From NCBI GenBank assembly GCA_938036835.1, contig CALHWB010000055.1, forward strand, positions 1 through 64,000: a stretch of 64,000 bases of DNA, given 5' to 3'. The notes under the pieces were generated by a model. It saw nothing but the letters and a program-made list of their open reading frames with translations. It made no database searches and had not been told where the DNA came from. A program made the position numbers and the translations under genes. Of this stretch, positions 1 through 11,376 are shown one piece after another (positions within the stretch are counted from its first letter, which is position 1; each line of letters opens with the position of its first letter). Source of the DNA: an uncultured Propionibacterium sp. GTDB lineage: Bacteria > Actinomycetota > Actinomycetes > Propionibacteriales > Propionibacteriaceae.

Positions 1-3449
<3,449 letters not shown>

Positions 3450-3545
3450 TACAAAGGTGCTACGCGTCCACTGTGTGGTTCCCGAGATACGGTCGGGGAC
3501 TCGTAGGAGGCTTCGTTCTCCTCGTTTCCGACACATCTCCATAGA

Positions 3546-3663
3546 GTTTCGGTGGTCATTGCGAAAGGGAAATACCCGGCTCCATTCCGAACCCGGAAGT
3601 CAAGCCTTTCAGCGCCGATTGTACTGCAGGTGCGAACCTGTGGGAGACTAGGACGCCGCCGGA
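3546..3663 (+). rRNA. rrf: 5S ribosomal RNA
   Basis: About 118 bases, from GTTTCGGTGGTCATTGCG through CCGAACCCGGAAG to GGACGCCGCCGGAC. It has the usual 5S loop A, loop C (CATTCCGAACCCGGAAG) and 3' strand. It is the last gene of the rRNA operon, 96 bases after 23S, and is followed directly by an intrinsic terminator. Confidence 0.95.
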
Positions 3664-3667
3664 CATT

Positions 3668-3703
3668 CAAACGCCCCTTGGAGTCAGTTCCCGGGGGCGT
3701 TTG
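3668..3703 (+). terminator. Intrinsic terminator of the rRNA operon
   Basis: CAAACGCCCC (3668-3677) pairs perfectly with GGGGCGTTTG (3694-3703), a 10-bp stem with a 16-base loop, five bases after the 5S end. The downstream sequence CTATTTGTGG is T-rich for this genome. Confidence 0.85.
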
Positions 3704-3786
3704 CTATTTGTGGCCTTCTGCCGGCATCGCCTTGACCGAGGTTGCCGTAGGTCGGCAGTCGGAATGCCAGCGAGGCCCGGAGCGGG

Positions 3787-3792
3787 CACAAT
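3787..3792 (+). promoter_or_regulatory. Leaderless-type -10 of the TPR gene
   Basis: CACAAT lies 7 bases before the ATG at 3800 and no Shine-Dalgarno sequence is present. The same CACAAT box precedes the starts at 10713 and 22655. Confidence 0.6.
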
Positions 3793-3799
3793 TGCTGGC

Positions 3800-4948
3800 A
3801 TGAGTGAAGACGAGGGTACGCACCGGCAACGCGGGGCGGGCCGGGAGACCCGAGGCGGCCGCGGCATACAGGGGAAAGCGAACCGCGGCAGCCGACGCCG
3901 GGCTGGTCGTCCCAGCCGCGGCCGAGACGACCAGTTTACGGGCCGCGGCCGACTCCTAGCCGGGCGCAGTGATTCCCGGGGAGACGAATCGCGATCCGAG
4001 GGACGAGATCTCCGGCATCGGCTGGATACCGCGCGCGGTGTCGAATCCCGCCGATTGCCGCCTGGGCTGGAACCGGCCGGGGATGAGCCGGAGCTTCCCG
4101 AGGGCTACGACGATGCGGGGCTGCCGAATGGTGTGCGGACCGAACTCCGTGGTCTGTCTAGGCAACTGGCCACCAGAGTCGGCGGGCACCTGCAGGCCGT
4201 AGGGGAACTGATCGATCTGGACCCTGAACTGGCCCTCCGGCATGCTCGGGTGGCGCGACGTCTGGCGCCCAGACTCCCGGTAGTACGCGAGACGGTCGCC
4301 GAAACCGCCTATCTGGCCGAGGACTATCCGACCGCATTGACCGAATTCCGCGCGCTGCACCGCCTGACCGGAAACGACGAGTACCTGCCGGTGATTGCCG
4401 ATTGCGAACGCGCGGTAGGCAAACCACAACACGCGCTGCGCACCCTGCGCGGCGCCCGGCAGGCCCGGCTGAGCCCCACCCAGCAGATCGAAGTGATCCT
4501 GGTCGAAGCGGGTGTCCGGGCAGACTTGGGGCAGCAGGCCGAGGCCTGTCGTTTGCTGACCGATGCGATCGCTAGTCGCCGGGGAGGCCGACGTGGCCAG
4601 GCCAGATTACGCTATGCCTATGCCGAGGCGCTGTTCACCGCGGGACAAACCGATACAGCCCGGAGATGGTTCGAGTCGGCAGCCACGCACGATGCTGGTG
4701 GTGAACTGGACTGTGCTCGCCGGATCGCTGAACTGGCCGGTAGCCCTCTGCCGGCGGAAGAGATCGACGACGAGTTCGAAATTATGGGAGTGGAGGTCAT
4801 CGACTTGGCGGATGCGGAACCCGAATCGGCCGCCCACCAGAAAGCCGGGCGCGAGTCAGCAGCCGATGACCCGATTCCGGAAGATCCGGTGCAGAGCAAC
4901 GGGGCGGCACCTGGCGGCCTGGTCGATCGAGCCCTGCGGGGGCATTGA
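3800..4948 (+). CDS. TPR-repeat protein with an Arg/Gly-rich N-terminus
   Basis: 382 residues. Residues 7-75 are almost entirely R, G, S, D and E with RGG-like clusters. Residues 125-300 are Ala/Leu-rich helices resembling degenerate tetratricopeptide repeats, and the tail (from about 310) is acidic. The ATG at 3800 is chosen because an in-frame TTG at 3701 would start inside the rRNA terminator, while CACAAT sits 7 bases before this ATG. It heads a train whose next gene overlaps by one base. By gene order it matches mycobacterial Rv1691. Biochemical role unknown; the basic N-terminus suggests RNA or ribosome contact, which is inference. Confidence 0.85.
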   Translation: MSEDEGTHRQRGAGRETRGGRGIQGKANRGSRRRAGRPSRGRDDQFTGRGRLLAGRSDSRGDESRSEGRDLRHRLDTARGVESRRLPPGLEPAGDEPELPEGYDDAGLPNGVRTELRGLSRQLATRVGGHLQAVGELIDLDPELALRHARVARRLAPRLPVVRETVAETAYLAEDYPTALTEFRALHRLTGNDEYLPVIADCERAVGKPQHALRTLRGARQARLSPTQQIEVILVEAGVRADLGQQAEACRLLTDAIASRRGGRRGQARLRYAYAEALFTAGQTDTARRWFESAATHDAGGELDCARRIAELAGSPLPAEEIDDEFEIMGVEVIDLADAEPESAAHQKAGRESAADDPIPEDPVQSNGAAPGGLVDRALRGH

Positions 4949-5937
4949 TGGCCTTCATCGACGACTATGACTGCGCGATGTTCGACCTGGATGGGGTGAT
5001 CTATCTCGGGCCGGAGGCGGTCACGGGGGCAGCCTGGGGGCTCGGTGCGTTGCGCGCCGCCGGAATCCGGGTGGGTTTCGTGACCAACAATGCCGGGCGC
5101 AGCGCCGACGTGGTGGTGGCTCACTTGAACGCCCTGGGTATCGAGTGCCACCGTGCCGATGTGGTGACCAGTTCCCAGTCGATAGCCCAGTTGATGCTCG
5201 CCGAATTGCCGGCGGGTGCCAAGGTGCTCGTCTGCGGCGCCCAGGCACTAGCGGACGAGATACGTGCTGTGGGCTTCCAACTGGTGGCCGATCACACCGA
5301 GCAACCCGCTGCCGTGGTGCAGGGCTACGATCCGGAAATGGATTTCCCTAGGCTGGACGATGCCTGTTTCGCTATTCAGCGTGGGGCGCGCTGGTTTGCG
5401 TCCAATACCGATATCAACCGGCCTACCAACCTGGGCATGGTGCCCGGGGCCGGTGCTCAGGTGGCCTGCGTCCAGGTCTGCGTCGATGTCGCCCCCTTGG
5501 TGGCTGGCAAGCCGTATCCACCGTTGCTTACCGAGACCATCAGACGCATGGCGGCGCGCCGTCCGGTTTTCGTCGGTGACCGGTTGGATACCGACGTCGA
5601 GGGCGCGAATAATGTGCAGATCGATTCCTTCCTGGTGTTCACCGGGGTCCATGGCAAATATGATCTGGTGGCTGCGATCCCCAAGCAGCGTCCGACCGCT
5701 ATCGGCTACGATCTGCGCGATCTGTTGAAGCCGGCTCGAATGGCCCGGGCGATCGGCGATCGGGTGCGGTGCGGCCGGGCCGAGGCCTGGCAGCAGAACG
5801 GCCAGATTTGCTGCGCTGGCCCGTTGACCAATGTCGATGAGCAATTGGATGCGCTGTGGGCGATCTGCCAGCTTTCCTGGCAGCGGCCAGCGGCCGACTG
5901 CACATCGGCGCTGGATAGATTGGATTTGCTGAAATGA
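4948..5937 (+). CDS. HAD-superfamily phosphatase (NagD / glycerol-phosphate phosphatase type)
   Basis: 329 residues. The N-terminus carries the HAD nucleophile motif (D13-L-D15-G) and a later motif GDRLDTDVEGA near residue 210 binds Mg2+. The C2-type cap lies between, with SNTDINRPT as the conserved cap-proximal segment. The order TPR, HAD, small protein, tlyA equals Rv1691-Rv1694, where Rv1692 acts on glycerol 3-phosphate in lipid turnover; that activity here is inferred by orthology. The ATG overlaps the previous stop (TGATG). The C-terminal 60 residues form an extra tail also seen in this orthologue group. Confidence 0.88.
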   Translation: MAFIDDYDCAMFDLDGVIYLGPEAVTGAAWGLGALRAAGIRVGFVTNNAGRSADVVVAHLNALGIECHRADVVTSSQSIAQLMLAELPAGAKVLVCGAQALADEIRAVGFQLVADHTEQPAAVVQGYDPEMDFPRLDDACFAIQRGARWFASNTDINRPTNLGMVPGAGAQVACVQVCVDVAPLVAGKPYPPLLTETIRRMAARRPVFVGDRLDTDVEGANNVQIDSFLVFTGVHGKYDLVAAIPKQRPTAIGYDLRDLLKPARMARAIGDRVRCGRAEAWQQNGQICCAGPLTNVDEQLDALWAICQLSWQRPAADCTSALDRLDLLK

Positions 5938-6134
5938 CCGAACAAGCCGCCCTGCCGCCACAGACGGGCAACCATCTGGTGGATGCCGCGCTGCGCGAGC
6001 TGACCGATATCGGCGCTGCTCCGATTGGCGAACAGCTGGACCGGATTCGCGCGGCCCACGAGACGCTGATGAATGTGTTGGCGTCATCCCGCGGGCCGAT
6101 ACCCGCCCAGCCAACTGGAATGCGGCCCCAGTGA
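5934..6134 (+). CDS. Small conserved protein between HAD phosphatase and tlyA
   Basis: 66 residues, helical and polar, with no recognisable catalytic motif (DAALRELTDIG, EQLDRIRAAHETL). It overlaps the HAD gene by ATGA and tlyA by GTGA, so translation is coupled on both sides. A gene of this size sits in the same place in mycobacteria (Rv1693), which argues that it is real. Function unknown. The two helices could be an adaptor for a neighbour, but nothing in the sequence proves it. Confidence 0.75.
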   Translation: MTEQAALPPQTGNHLVDAALRELTDIGAAPIGEQLDRIRAAHETLMNVLASSRGPIPAQPTGMRPQ

Positions 6135-6892
6135 CGCGTCGACTGGATGCCGCCTTGGTCGCGGGCGGTCTGGCTAGGTCTCGTGCCCAGGCCACCGAAC
6201 TGATCCGCAACGGTGCGGTCAAGGTCAATGGTCACCCGGCTCGCCGGGCATCCCAACCGGTCGGCGCCAGCGATGAACTGACAGCGGTTCGAGATCCCTG
6301 GGTCTCCCGGGCGGCGCACAAACTGCTCGGGGCACTGGATGGCAGCGGATTGCCGGTACCCGAACGGGTGCTGGACGCGGGCGCAGCCACCGGCGGATTC
6401 ACCCAGGTACTGTTGGCTCGCGGCGCCCAGATCGTCTACGCGATCGATGTCGGCCATGATCAGCTGGCACCGGCGTTGCGGGCCGATCCCAGGGTGCGGG
6501 TGCGTGAAGGACTCAATCTGCGTGCGCTGCGGCTGGCAGATCTGGATGATCGGCCGGTTTCGCTAGTGGTCAGCGATGTCTCGTTCATTTCGCTGCGTAT
6601 GCTGCTCTGTCCGCTGTTCGCGGTGCTCGCTCCGGGAGGCCGCGCGCTGCTGATGATCAAGCCGCAGTTCGAGGTGGGTCGTGAACGGATCGGTTCGGGC
6701 GGTACGGTCCGCTCGGCTGCCGATAGAGCCCATGCCATCAAACAGGTCATCTCGGCTGCCGCCCAGCTCGGTTGGGCGCCCGGCTGGCGTGCCGACAGCA
6801 CGCTGCCCGGCCCAGCGGGTAACCTGGAACACTTCGTCTGCTTCGAACGTTGCGGTGGGCGAACCGACGACCCGAAGGCCGGCCTTGGGTAG
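6131..6892 (+). CDS. tlyA: TlyA family 2'-O-methyltransferase
   Basis: 253 residues. An S4 RNA-binding domain (residues 1-60, with LVAGGLARSRAQA) is followed by an FtsJ/RrmJ-type methyltransferase fold. The SAM motif DAGAATGGFTQ starts near residue 82, and KPQFEVGR near 176 is conserved. Family members methylate C1409 of 16S and C1920 of 23S rRNA, affecting capreomycin sensitivity. The GTG start overlaps the stop of the 66-residue gene. The NAD kinase -10 overlaps the tlyA stop codon. Confidence 0.92.
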   Translation: MTRRLDAALVAGGLARSRAQATELIRNGAVKVNGHPARRASQPVGASDELTAVRDPWVSRAAHKLLGALDGSGLPVPERVLDAGAATGGFTQVLLARGAQIVYAIDVGHDQLAPALRADPRVRVREGLNLRALRLADLDDRPVSLVVSDVSFISLRMLLCPLFAVLAPGGRALLMIKPQFEVGRERIGSGGTVRSAADRAHAIKQVISAAAQLGWAPGWRADSTLPGPAGNLEHFVCFERCGGRTDDPKAGLG

Positions 6893-6895
6893 GCT
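6890..6895 (+). promoter_or_regulatory. Leaderless-type -10 of NAD kinase
   Basis: TAGGCT, 7 bases before the GTG at 6903. It includes the tlyA stop codon, so it would be an internal promoter giving ppnK-recN a separate transcript. Confidence 0.55.
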
Positions 6896-6902
6896 GATCG
6901 AT

Positions 6903-7841
6903 GTGACCCGTAGCGCAGGGTTCGAGATAGAACCGACCGATGAACGCCGGATCGGAATCCTGCTGCATCCGGCCCGGCCCGAAGCCGTCGATGTCGCGGT
7001 GCAATTCGTCCAGGGCATGATGGCCCACGGAATTGTGTGCGTCGGAACCGGCGAACGAATCGCCGAGTTGCAGCAGCGGCTATCCCGGCCACCGATCAAT
7101 CGAGTAGCTGCCTCCGAACTGGGCGATCTCGAACTGATGGTGGTCTTTGGCGGCGATGGCACGATCCTGCGGGCTGCCGAACGGGTAGTGCCACTCGGGG
7201 TACCGCTGCTTGGGGTGAACCTGGGGCATGTCGGTTTCCTCGCGGAACTCGAATCCCACGATGTCGAACAGCTGGTTGACCAGGTGGCCGGACGGAACTA
7301 CTTCGTCGAACAGCGAGTCACGCTGGCCATTGAAGTACTGGATGCGGCCGGTCAGCAGCAGTGGTGCTCGTTCGCGATCAACGAGGTGTCATTGGAGAAG
7401 GCCGCTCGGGAGAAGATGCTGGATCTATTGGTGGAGATCGATCGGCTGCCGGTATCCCGTTGGGGCTGTGACGGCATCTTGGTATCCACCCCGACCGGTT
7501 CCACCGCCTACGCCTTTTCGCTCGGCGGACCGGTGGTCTGGCCCGATGTGGAGGCCTTCCTGGTAGTGCCGATGGCCGCCCATGCCCTGTTCGCCAGGCC
7601 GCTGGTGCTGGATCCCGATTCGCTGGTGGAGCTTTCCCTGTCCAGCCAGTCCAGTTCCCGGGCAATGGTCTGGTGCGATGGCCGCCGCAGCGTGGAACTG
7701 GACCCCGGCTACCGGGTTCGGGTACGGCGGGGCGCCCACAATCTGCGGGTGGCCCGGTTGCAGGAACAGCCCTTCACCTCCCGGCTGGTCAAGAAGTTCG
7801 ACCTCAACATCGACGGTTTCCGTGGGCCGGGGAGGTCGTGA
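6903..7841 (+). CDS. ppnK: NAD kinase
   Basis: 312 residues. GGDGT near residue 83 binds the phosphoryl donor, INEV near 157 is the conserved NE/D motif, and STPTGSTAY near 196 completes the active site. It makes NADP from NAD with ATP or polyphosphate. An in-frame ATG far upstream (6681) would overlap tlyA by 70 codons, so GTG 6903 with its near-ideal -10 spacing is preferred. Its stop overlaps the recN ATG (TGATG). The tlyA-ppnK-recN order is standard in actinobacteria. Confidence 0.92.
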   Translation: MTRSAGFEIEPTDERRIGILLHPARPEAVDVAVQFVQGMMAHGIVCVGTGERIAELQQRLSRPPINRVAASELGDLELMVVFGGDGTILRAAERVVPLGVPLLGVNLGHVGFLAELESHDVEQLVDQVAGRNYFVEQRVTLAIEVLDAAGQQQWCSFAINEVSLEKAAREKMLDLLVEIDRLPVSRWGCDGILVSTPTGSTAYAFSLGGPVVWPDVEAFLVVPMAAHALFARPLVLDPDSLVELSLSSQSSSRAMVWCDGRRSVELDPGYRVRVRRGAHNLRVARLQEQPFTSRLVKKFDLNIDGFRGPGRS

Positions 7842-9529
7842 TGCTGGCGGAACTGCGGATCACGAATCTGGGTGTCATCGCGGAGGCCACCTTGGCGGCC
7901 TCGCCCGGCATGACAGTGGTTACCGGCGAAACCGGAGCCGGCAAGACGATGGTGGTCAGCGGCATCGGCCTGCTGCTGGGCGAACGCGCCGAAGGCCGGG
8001 TGGTCCGCCAGGGGGCCGGCCGGGCGGTGATCGAGGGCCGGTTCACCGATATCGGCCCGGTCGCGGAACGAGTCACCGAGCAGGGCGGCGAACTCGATGG
8101 CGATGAGTTGCTGGTGGCCAGGCAGATCAGCTCGGCAGGTCGCTCACGGGCCTTCGTAGGGGGAGTCCAGGCACCGATCTCCCAGCTGGGGGCCACCACC
8201 GCTGAATTGGTGACCATCCACGGCCAATCCGAGCAGCTTCGACTGGGCAGCCCGGAGCACCAGCGTGAACTGCTGGATCGCAGCGGCGGCCCCGAATTGA
8301 TCGCCTTGCTCGCTGCCTACCGCGATGACTACCGTAGACGCGAAAGCTTGCGCACCGAACGGGCCGAGCTGGTGCGGCACGCCCAGCAGCGGGCCAGGGA
8401 AGTCGAGCTGCTGCGGTTCGGGCTGGACGAGATTTCCCGGGTGAATCCGCAACCCGGTGAGGACCTCGAACTGGCGGCCGAGGCAACCCGGCTGCAGGCC
8501 GTCGATGACCTGCGGCTGCTCGCCGAACGGATCAGTCACGCGCTATCGGGTTCGGATGAGGGCGACCTGGACGATCCCGGAGCGGTAGGCCTGGTCGGTA
8601 TCGCCCGCAACGACCTGGCCCGGATCGCCCGGCTTGATCCCCGCGCCGGCGAATTGGCCACCCGGGCTAAGGCGCTATCCGGGGCGGTCAACGACCTGGC
8701 GGCCGAGGTCGCGTCCTACCTGGCCGATCTGGATGCCGACCCGGTGCGGCTGGAATATATTACTGGGCGCCGGGCCGAACTGGCCGGGCTGACCCGGAAA
8801 TATGGGGATAACATTGCCGCAGTGCTGCGATGGGCCAGCGAGGCCGCCGACCGGCTGGCCGCGCTGGGGGATGACGACCAGCGCATCACCGAGTTGGATG
8901 CCGCACTGGTCAGACTCGACGACTTGCTGGCCGATCGAGCCCGGCGACTGGGTGGGCTGCGGGCCACCGCAGCCACCCGGCTGGCCGAACGGGTTCGAAA
9001 GGAATTGGCGGCCCTGGCGATGCCGGATGCCCGGCTGGAGTTCCAATTGCGGCCACTGGCCGAGCCGGGCCCGTGGGGAGCCGAACAGGTGGTGCTGCTG
9101 TTCGCGGCCAATCCGGGCTCGGCGCCGGCACCATTGGCCAAGGTGGCCTCGGGTGGCGAGTTGTCCCGCGTCCGGTTGGCTCTGGAGGTGGTTTTGGCAG
9201 CCGACGACCCGGGTCACGTGTTCGTCTTCGACGAGGTGGACGCGGGTATCGGCGGGGCCGTGGCGGTCGAGGTTGGACGGCGACTTGCCAGGCTGGCGAA
9301 GCATTCCCAGGTGATCGTGGTCACGCATCTGGCTCAGGTCGCCGCCTTCGGCCAGACCCACTGGTTGGTCGCCAAGTCGAGTAGCGGGCAGGTGACCACC
9401 AGCGATCTACGACTGCTGAGCGGCGCGGAACGCGAAGCGGAACTGGCGCGCATGATGGCCGGCCTGACCGGCAGCACGTCCGGTCTGGCCCATGCCCGTG
9501 AACTGCTCACCATCGCGGCCGGGGAATGA
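7841..9529 (+). CDS. recN: DNA repair protein RecN
   Basis: 562 residues, SMC-like. Walker A GETGAGKT lies near residue 28, a long coiled-coil-forming middle spans about 150-380, ABC signature SGGELSR is near 436, and Walker B with FDEVDAGIGG near 462. RecN acts at double-strand breaks. The ATG at 7841 follows a GGGGAGG site and overlaps the NAD kinase stop by one base. Candidates upstream are inside ppnK and lack support. Confidence 0.95.
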   Translation: MLAELRITNLGVIAEATLAASPGMTVVTGETGAGKTMVVSGIGLLLGERAEGRVVRQGAGRAVIEGRFTDIGPVAERVTEQGGELDGDELLVARQISSAGRSRAFVGGVQAPISQLGATTAELVTIHGQSEQLRLGSPEHQRELLDRSGGPELIALLAAYRDDYRRRESLRTERAELVRHAQQRAREVELLRFGLDEISRVNPQPGEDLELAAEATRLQAVDDLRLLAERISHALSGSDEGDLDDPGAVGLVGIARNDLARIARLDPRAGELATRAKALSGAVNDLAAEVASYLADLDADPVRLEYITGRRAELAGLTRKYGDNIAAVLRWASEAADRLAALGDDDQRITELDAALVRLDDLLADRARRLGGLRATAATRLAERVRKELAALAMPDARLEFQLRPLAEPGPWGAEQVVLLFAANPGSAPAPLAKVASGGELSRVRLALEVVLAADDPGHVFVFDEVDAGIGGAVAVEVGRRLARLAKHSQVIVVTHLAQVAAFGQTHWLVAKSSSGQVTTSDLRLLSGAEREAELARMMAGLTGSTSGLAHARELLTIAAGE

Positions 9530-9550
9530 GTCCCTTCCCGTCACGCGTGC

Positions 9551-9556
9551 TAGGTT
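9551..9556 (+). promoter_or_regulatory. Probable -10 of pyrB
   Basis: TAGGTT about 43 bases before the pyrB ATG. It predicts a leader of roughly 35 bases carrying a GAGGAG Shine-Dalgarno site (9588-9593). No convincing -35 is visible. Confidence 0.4.
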
Positions 9557-9598
9557 TCCCCAGTAGCCGGCAGCTGCCGCAGATCGCGAGGAGCCCAC

Positions 9599-10645
9599 AT
9601 GCCCAACCAGGTCCAATCCCTGCCTGCCTTCGGTGCGGGTCGTCACCTGTTGAGTGTCCAGCAGTTCGATCGCGATCTGCTTCAGAAACTGTTCGACCTC
9701 GCCGATCTGGTGCGGCCAATTGCCGAGCGTCGTTCGGTATGCACCGTGCTGGATGGCGCCGTGCTGGGTAGCCTGTTCTTCGAACCCAGTACCAGAACCC
9801 GGCTGAGCTTCGAATCGGCCTTCCTGCGGTTGGGCGGGGAGGTGACTACCACGACGGGTTTCACCTTCTCCTCGATGGCCAAAGGGGAGTCGATCGCCGA
9901 CACCTCGCGGGTCGTGTCCGGCTACTCCGATGTGCTGGTGGTGCGGCATCCCGACGAGGGATCGGTGGCCGAGTTCGCCGCCGCCTCGATCGTCCCGGTC
10001 ATCAATGCCGGCGACGGCGCCGGGGAACACCCAAGCCAGGCTTTACTCGATTTCTATACCCTGAGTTCGGAACTGGCCAAACGCGGCAGGCAGGTCGATG
10101 GCGCCACGGTAGCCATCGTGGGAGACCTCAAATACGGCCGCACGGTGCATTCCCTGATGAAATTGCTGTCGCTTGCCGAAAACCTCACCTTCCGGCTGTT
10201 CAGCCCAGCCAGTCTGGAGTTGCCGGCCAAGGTGGCCGAATTCGCTCGCAGCCACGGGCACAAGGTGATCGGTTGCGCTTCGGTGTTCGATGCACTGACC
10301 GGCTCGGATTGTGTCTATGCCACCCGGGTACAGCGCGAACGGATGACCGAGGAGGCGTTGAACAGTGCAAACATCTCGGGCAATCTGCTTAATCGGGCAA
10401 TCCTGGAGCGAGCCGGCGCCACGGAGACCATCATCATGCACCCCTTGCCCCGCGATTCGCGGATGGACTCCTTCGACCTGGCCGCCGATGTCGATGATCT
10501 GCCGGGTCTGTCCATCTTCCGGCAGACCGACAATGGGGTGCTTATCCGGATGGCGATCTTCCTGATCGCGCTGGGCTGCTCACCGGACACGGTCCGGGCC
10601 ACCACTAAGCAGCGCCCTTGGGATGCCACCTTGCGCTGGCCCTGA
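9599..10645 (+). CDS. pyrB: Aspartate carbamoyltransferase catalytic subunit
   Basis: 348 residues. Carbamoyl-phosphate binding FFEPSTRTRLSFE is near 60-72, the catalytic-loop Lys lies in AKGES (about 94), HPSQALLDFYT is near 143, GDLKYGRTVHS near 174 and HPLPR near 280. It condenses carbamoyl phosphate and aspartate in pyrimidine synthesis. GDLKYGRTVHS matches the enterobacterial/archaeal PyrB type rather than the version usual in actinobacterial pyr operons. It stands alone, without pyrI, pyrC or carAB nearby, and differs from ornithine carbamoyltransferase in the HPLPR region. GAGGAG six bases before the ATG supports the start. Confidence 0.88.
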   Translation: MPNQVQSLPAFGAGRHLLSVQQFDRDLLQKLFDLADLVRPIAERRSVCTVLDGAVLGSLFFEPSTRTRLSFESAFLRLGGEVTTTTGFTFSSMAKGESIADTSRVVSGYSDVLVVRHPDEGSVAEFAAASIVPVINAGDGAGEHPSQALLDFYTLSSELAKRGRQVDGATVAIVGDLKYGRTVHSLMKLLSLAENLTFRLFSPASLELPAKVAEFARSHGHKVIGCASVFDALTGSDCVYATRVQRERMTEEALNSANISGNLLNRAILERAGATETIIMHPLPRDSRMDSFDLAADVDDLPGLSIFRQTDNGVLIRMAIFLIALGCSPDTVRATTKQRPWDATLRWP

Positions 10646-10665
10646 GTTCCCCGCCAGGGGTCTGC

Positions 10666-10694
10666 TCGCCGGCCGTTGATAAACCGACCGGCGA
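10666..10694 (+). terminator. Hairpin between pyrB and the NUDIX gene, possible terminator
   Basis: TCGCCGGCCG (10666-10675) pairs with CGACCGGCGA (10685-10694) with one mismatch around a 9-base loop. No U-tract follows. The loop holds TTGATA, a possible -35 for the CACAAT at 10701 (19-base spacer), so the element may instead belong to the next promoter. Confidence 0.4.
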
Positions 10695-10700
10695 TGTGGG

Positions 10701-10706
10701 CACAAT
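10701..10706 (+). promoter_or_regulatory. Leaderless-type -10 of the NUDIX gene
   Basis: CACAAT, 6 bases before the ATG at 10713, with no Shine-Dalgarno sequence. Confidence 0.6.
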
Positions 10707-10712
10707 TGGACA

Positions 10713-11366
10713 ATGATCGGACTCCAGGATGTGCCTGAAAGCTGGCCGGTGGTGACCTCCGAGGTGAAGGCCACCGGTCGAGTGCAGAACTTCATCGAGC
10801 AGACCATTCAGACCCCCACCGGCGATCGGATGGTGCGCCAATGGGTCACCCATACCGGCGCTGTCGCAGTGATGGCGATGGACGAGCAGTACCGGATAGC
10901 GGTGGTGCATCAGTACCGGCATCCCGTTGGGATGCGGTTGGTGGAGCCGCCGGCCGGAGTTTTGGATCTGCCCGGTGAGCCGGCGCTGATCGCCGCCCAG
11001 CGAGAGCTCGCCGAGGAGGCCGGGCTGGCGGCATCCGACTGGCGAGTGCTGGTCGATCTGTTCACCTCACCGGGTGGGTTGCAGGAGCCATTGCGGGTTT
11101 TCCTCGCCCGGGGATTGAGCCCGGTAGCCGCCCCGGAGGGCTTCCGGCTGACCGATGAGGAGACCGACATGGGCCTGCACTGGCTATCCCTGACGGAACT
11201 GGTCGATCTGGTGTACGCGGGCAGGGTGCAGAGCCCGACCATGGTTTCGGGGACGCTGGCGCTGGCGTTGGCTGTCCAATCCGACCGGTTGGCCGAACTG
11301 CGCCCCGCAGACGCCGCGTGGCCGGCCCGCGAGCTCAAGGAGGCCCGCGATCGCAGCCAGCAGTGA
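10713..11366 (+). CDS. NUDIX hydrolase, ADP-ribose pyrophosphatase type
   Basis: 217 residues. The NUDIX box G-x5-E-x7-RELAEEAG ends near residue 103, preceded by PAGVLDLPGE, which is typical of ADP-ribose pyrophosphatases. It likely hydrolyses ADP-ribose or related nucleoside diphosphates. It sits 10 bases upstream of xerD, the same pairing as Rv1700-Rv1701 of mycobacteria, where pyrG comes before it; here that position holds pyrB. Confidence 0.9.
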   Translation: MIGLQDVPESWPVVTSEVKATGRVQNFIEQTIQTPTGDRMVRQWVTHTGAVAVMAMDEQYRIAVVHQYRHPVGMRLVEPPAGVLDLPGEPALIAAQRELAEEAGLAASDWRVLVDLFTSPGGLQEPLRVFLARGLSPVAAPEGFRLTDEETDMGLHWLSLTELVDLVYAGRVQSPTMVSGTLALALAVQSDRLAELRPADAAWPARELKEARDRSQQ

Positions 11367-11376
11367 GCCGGCCCGG

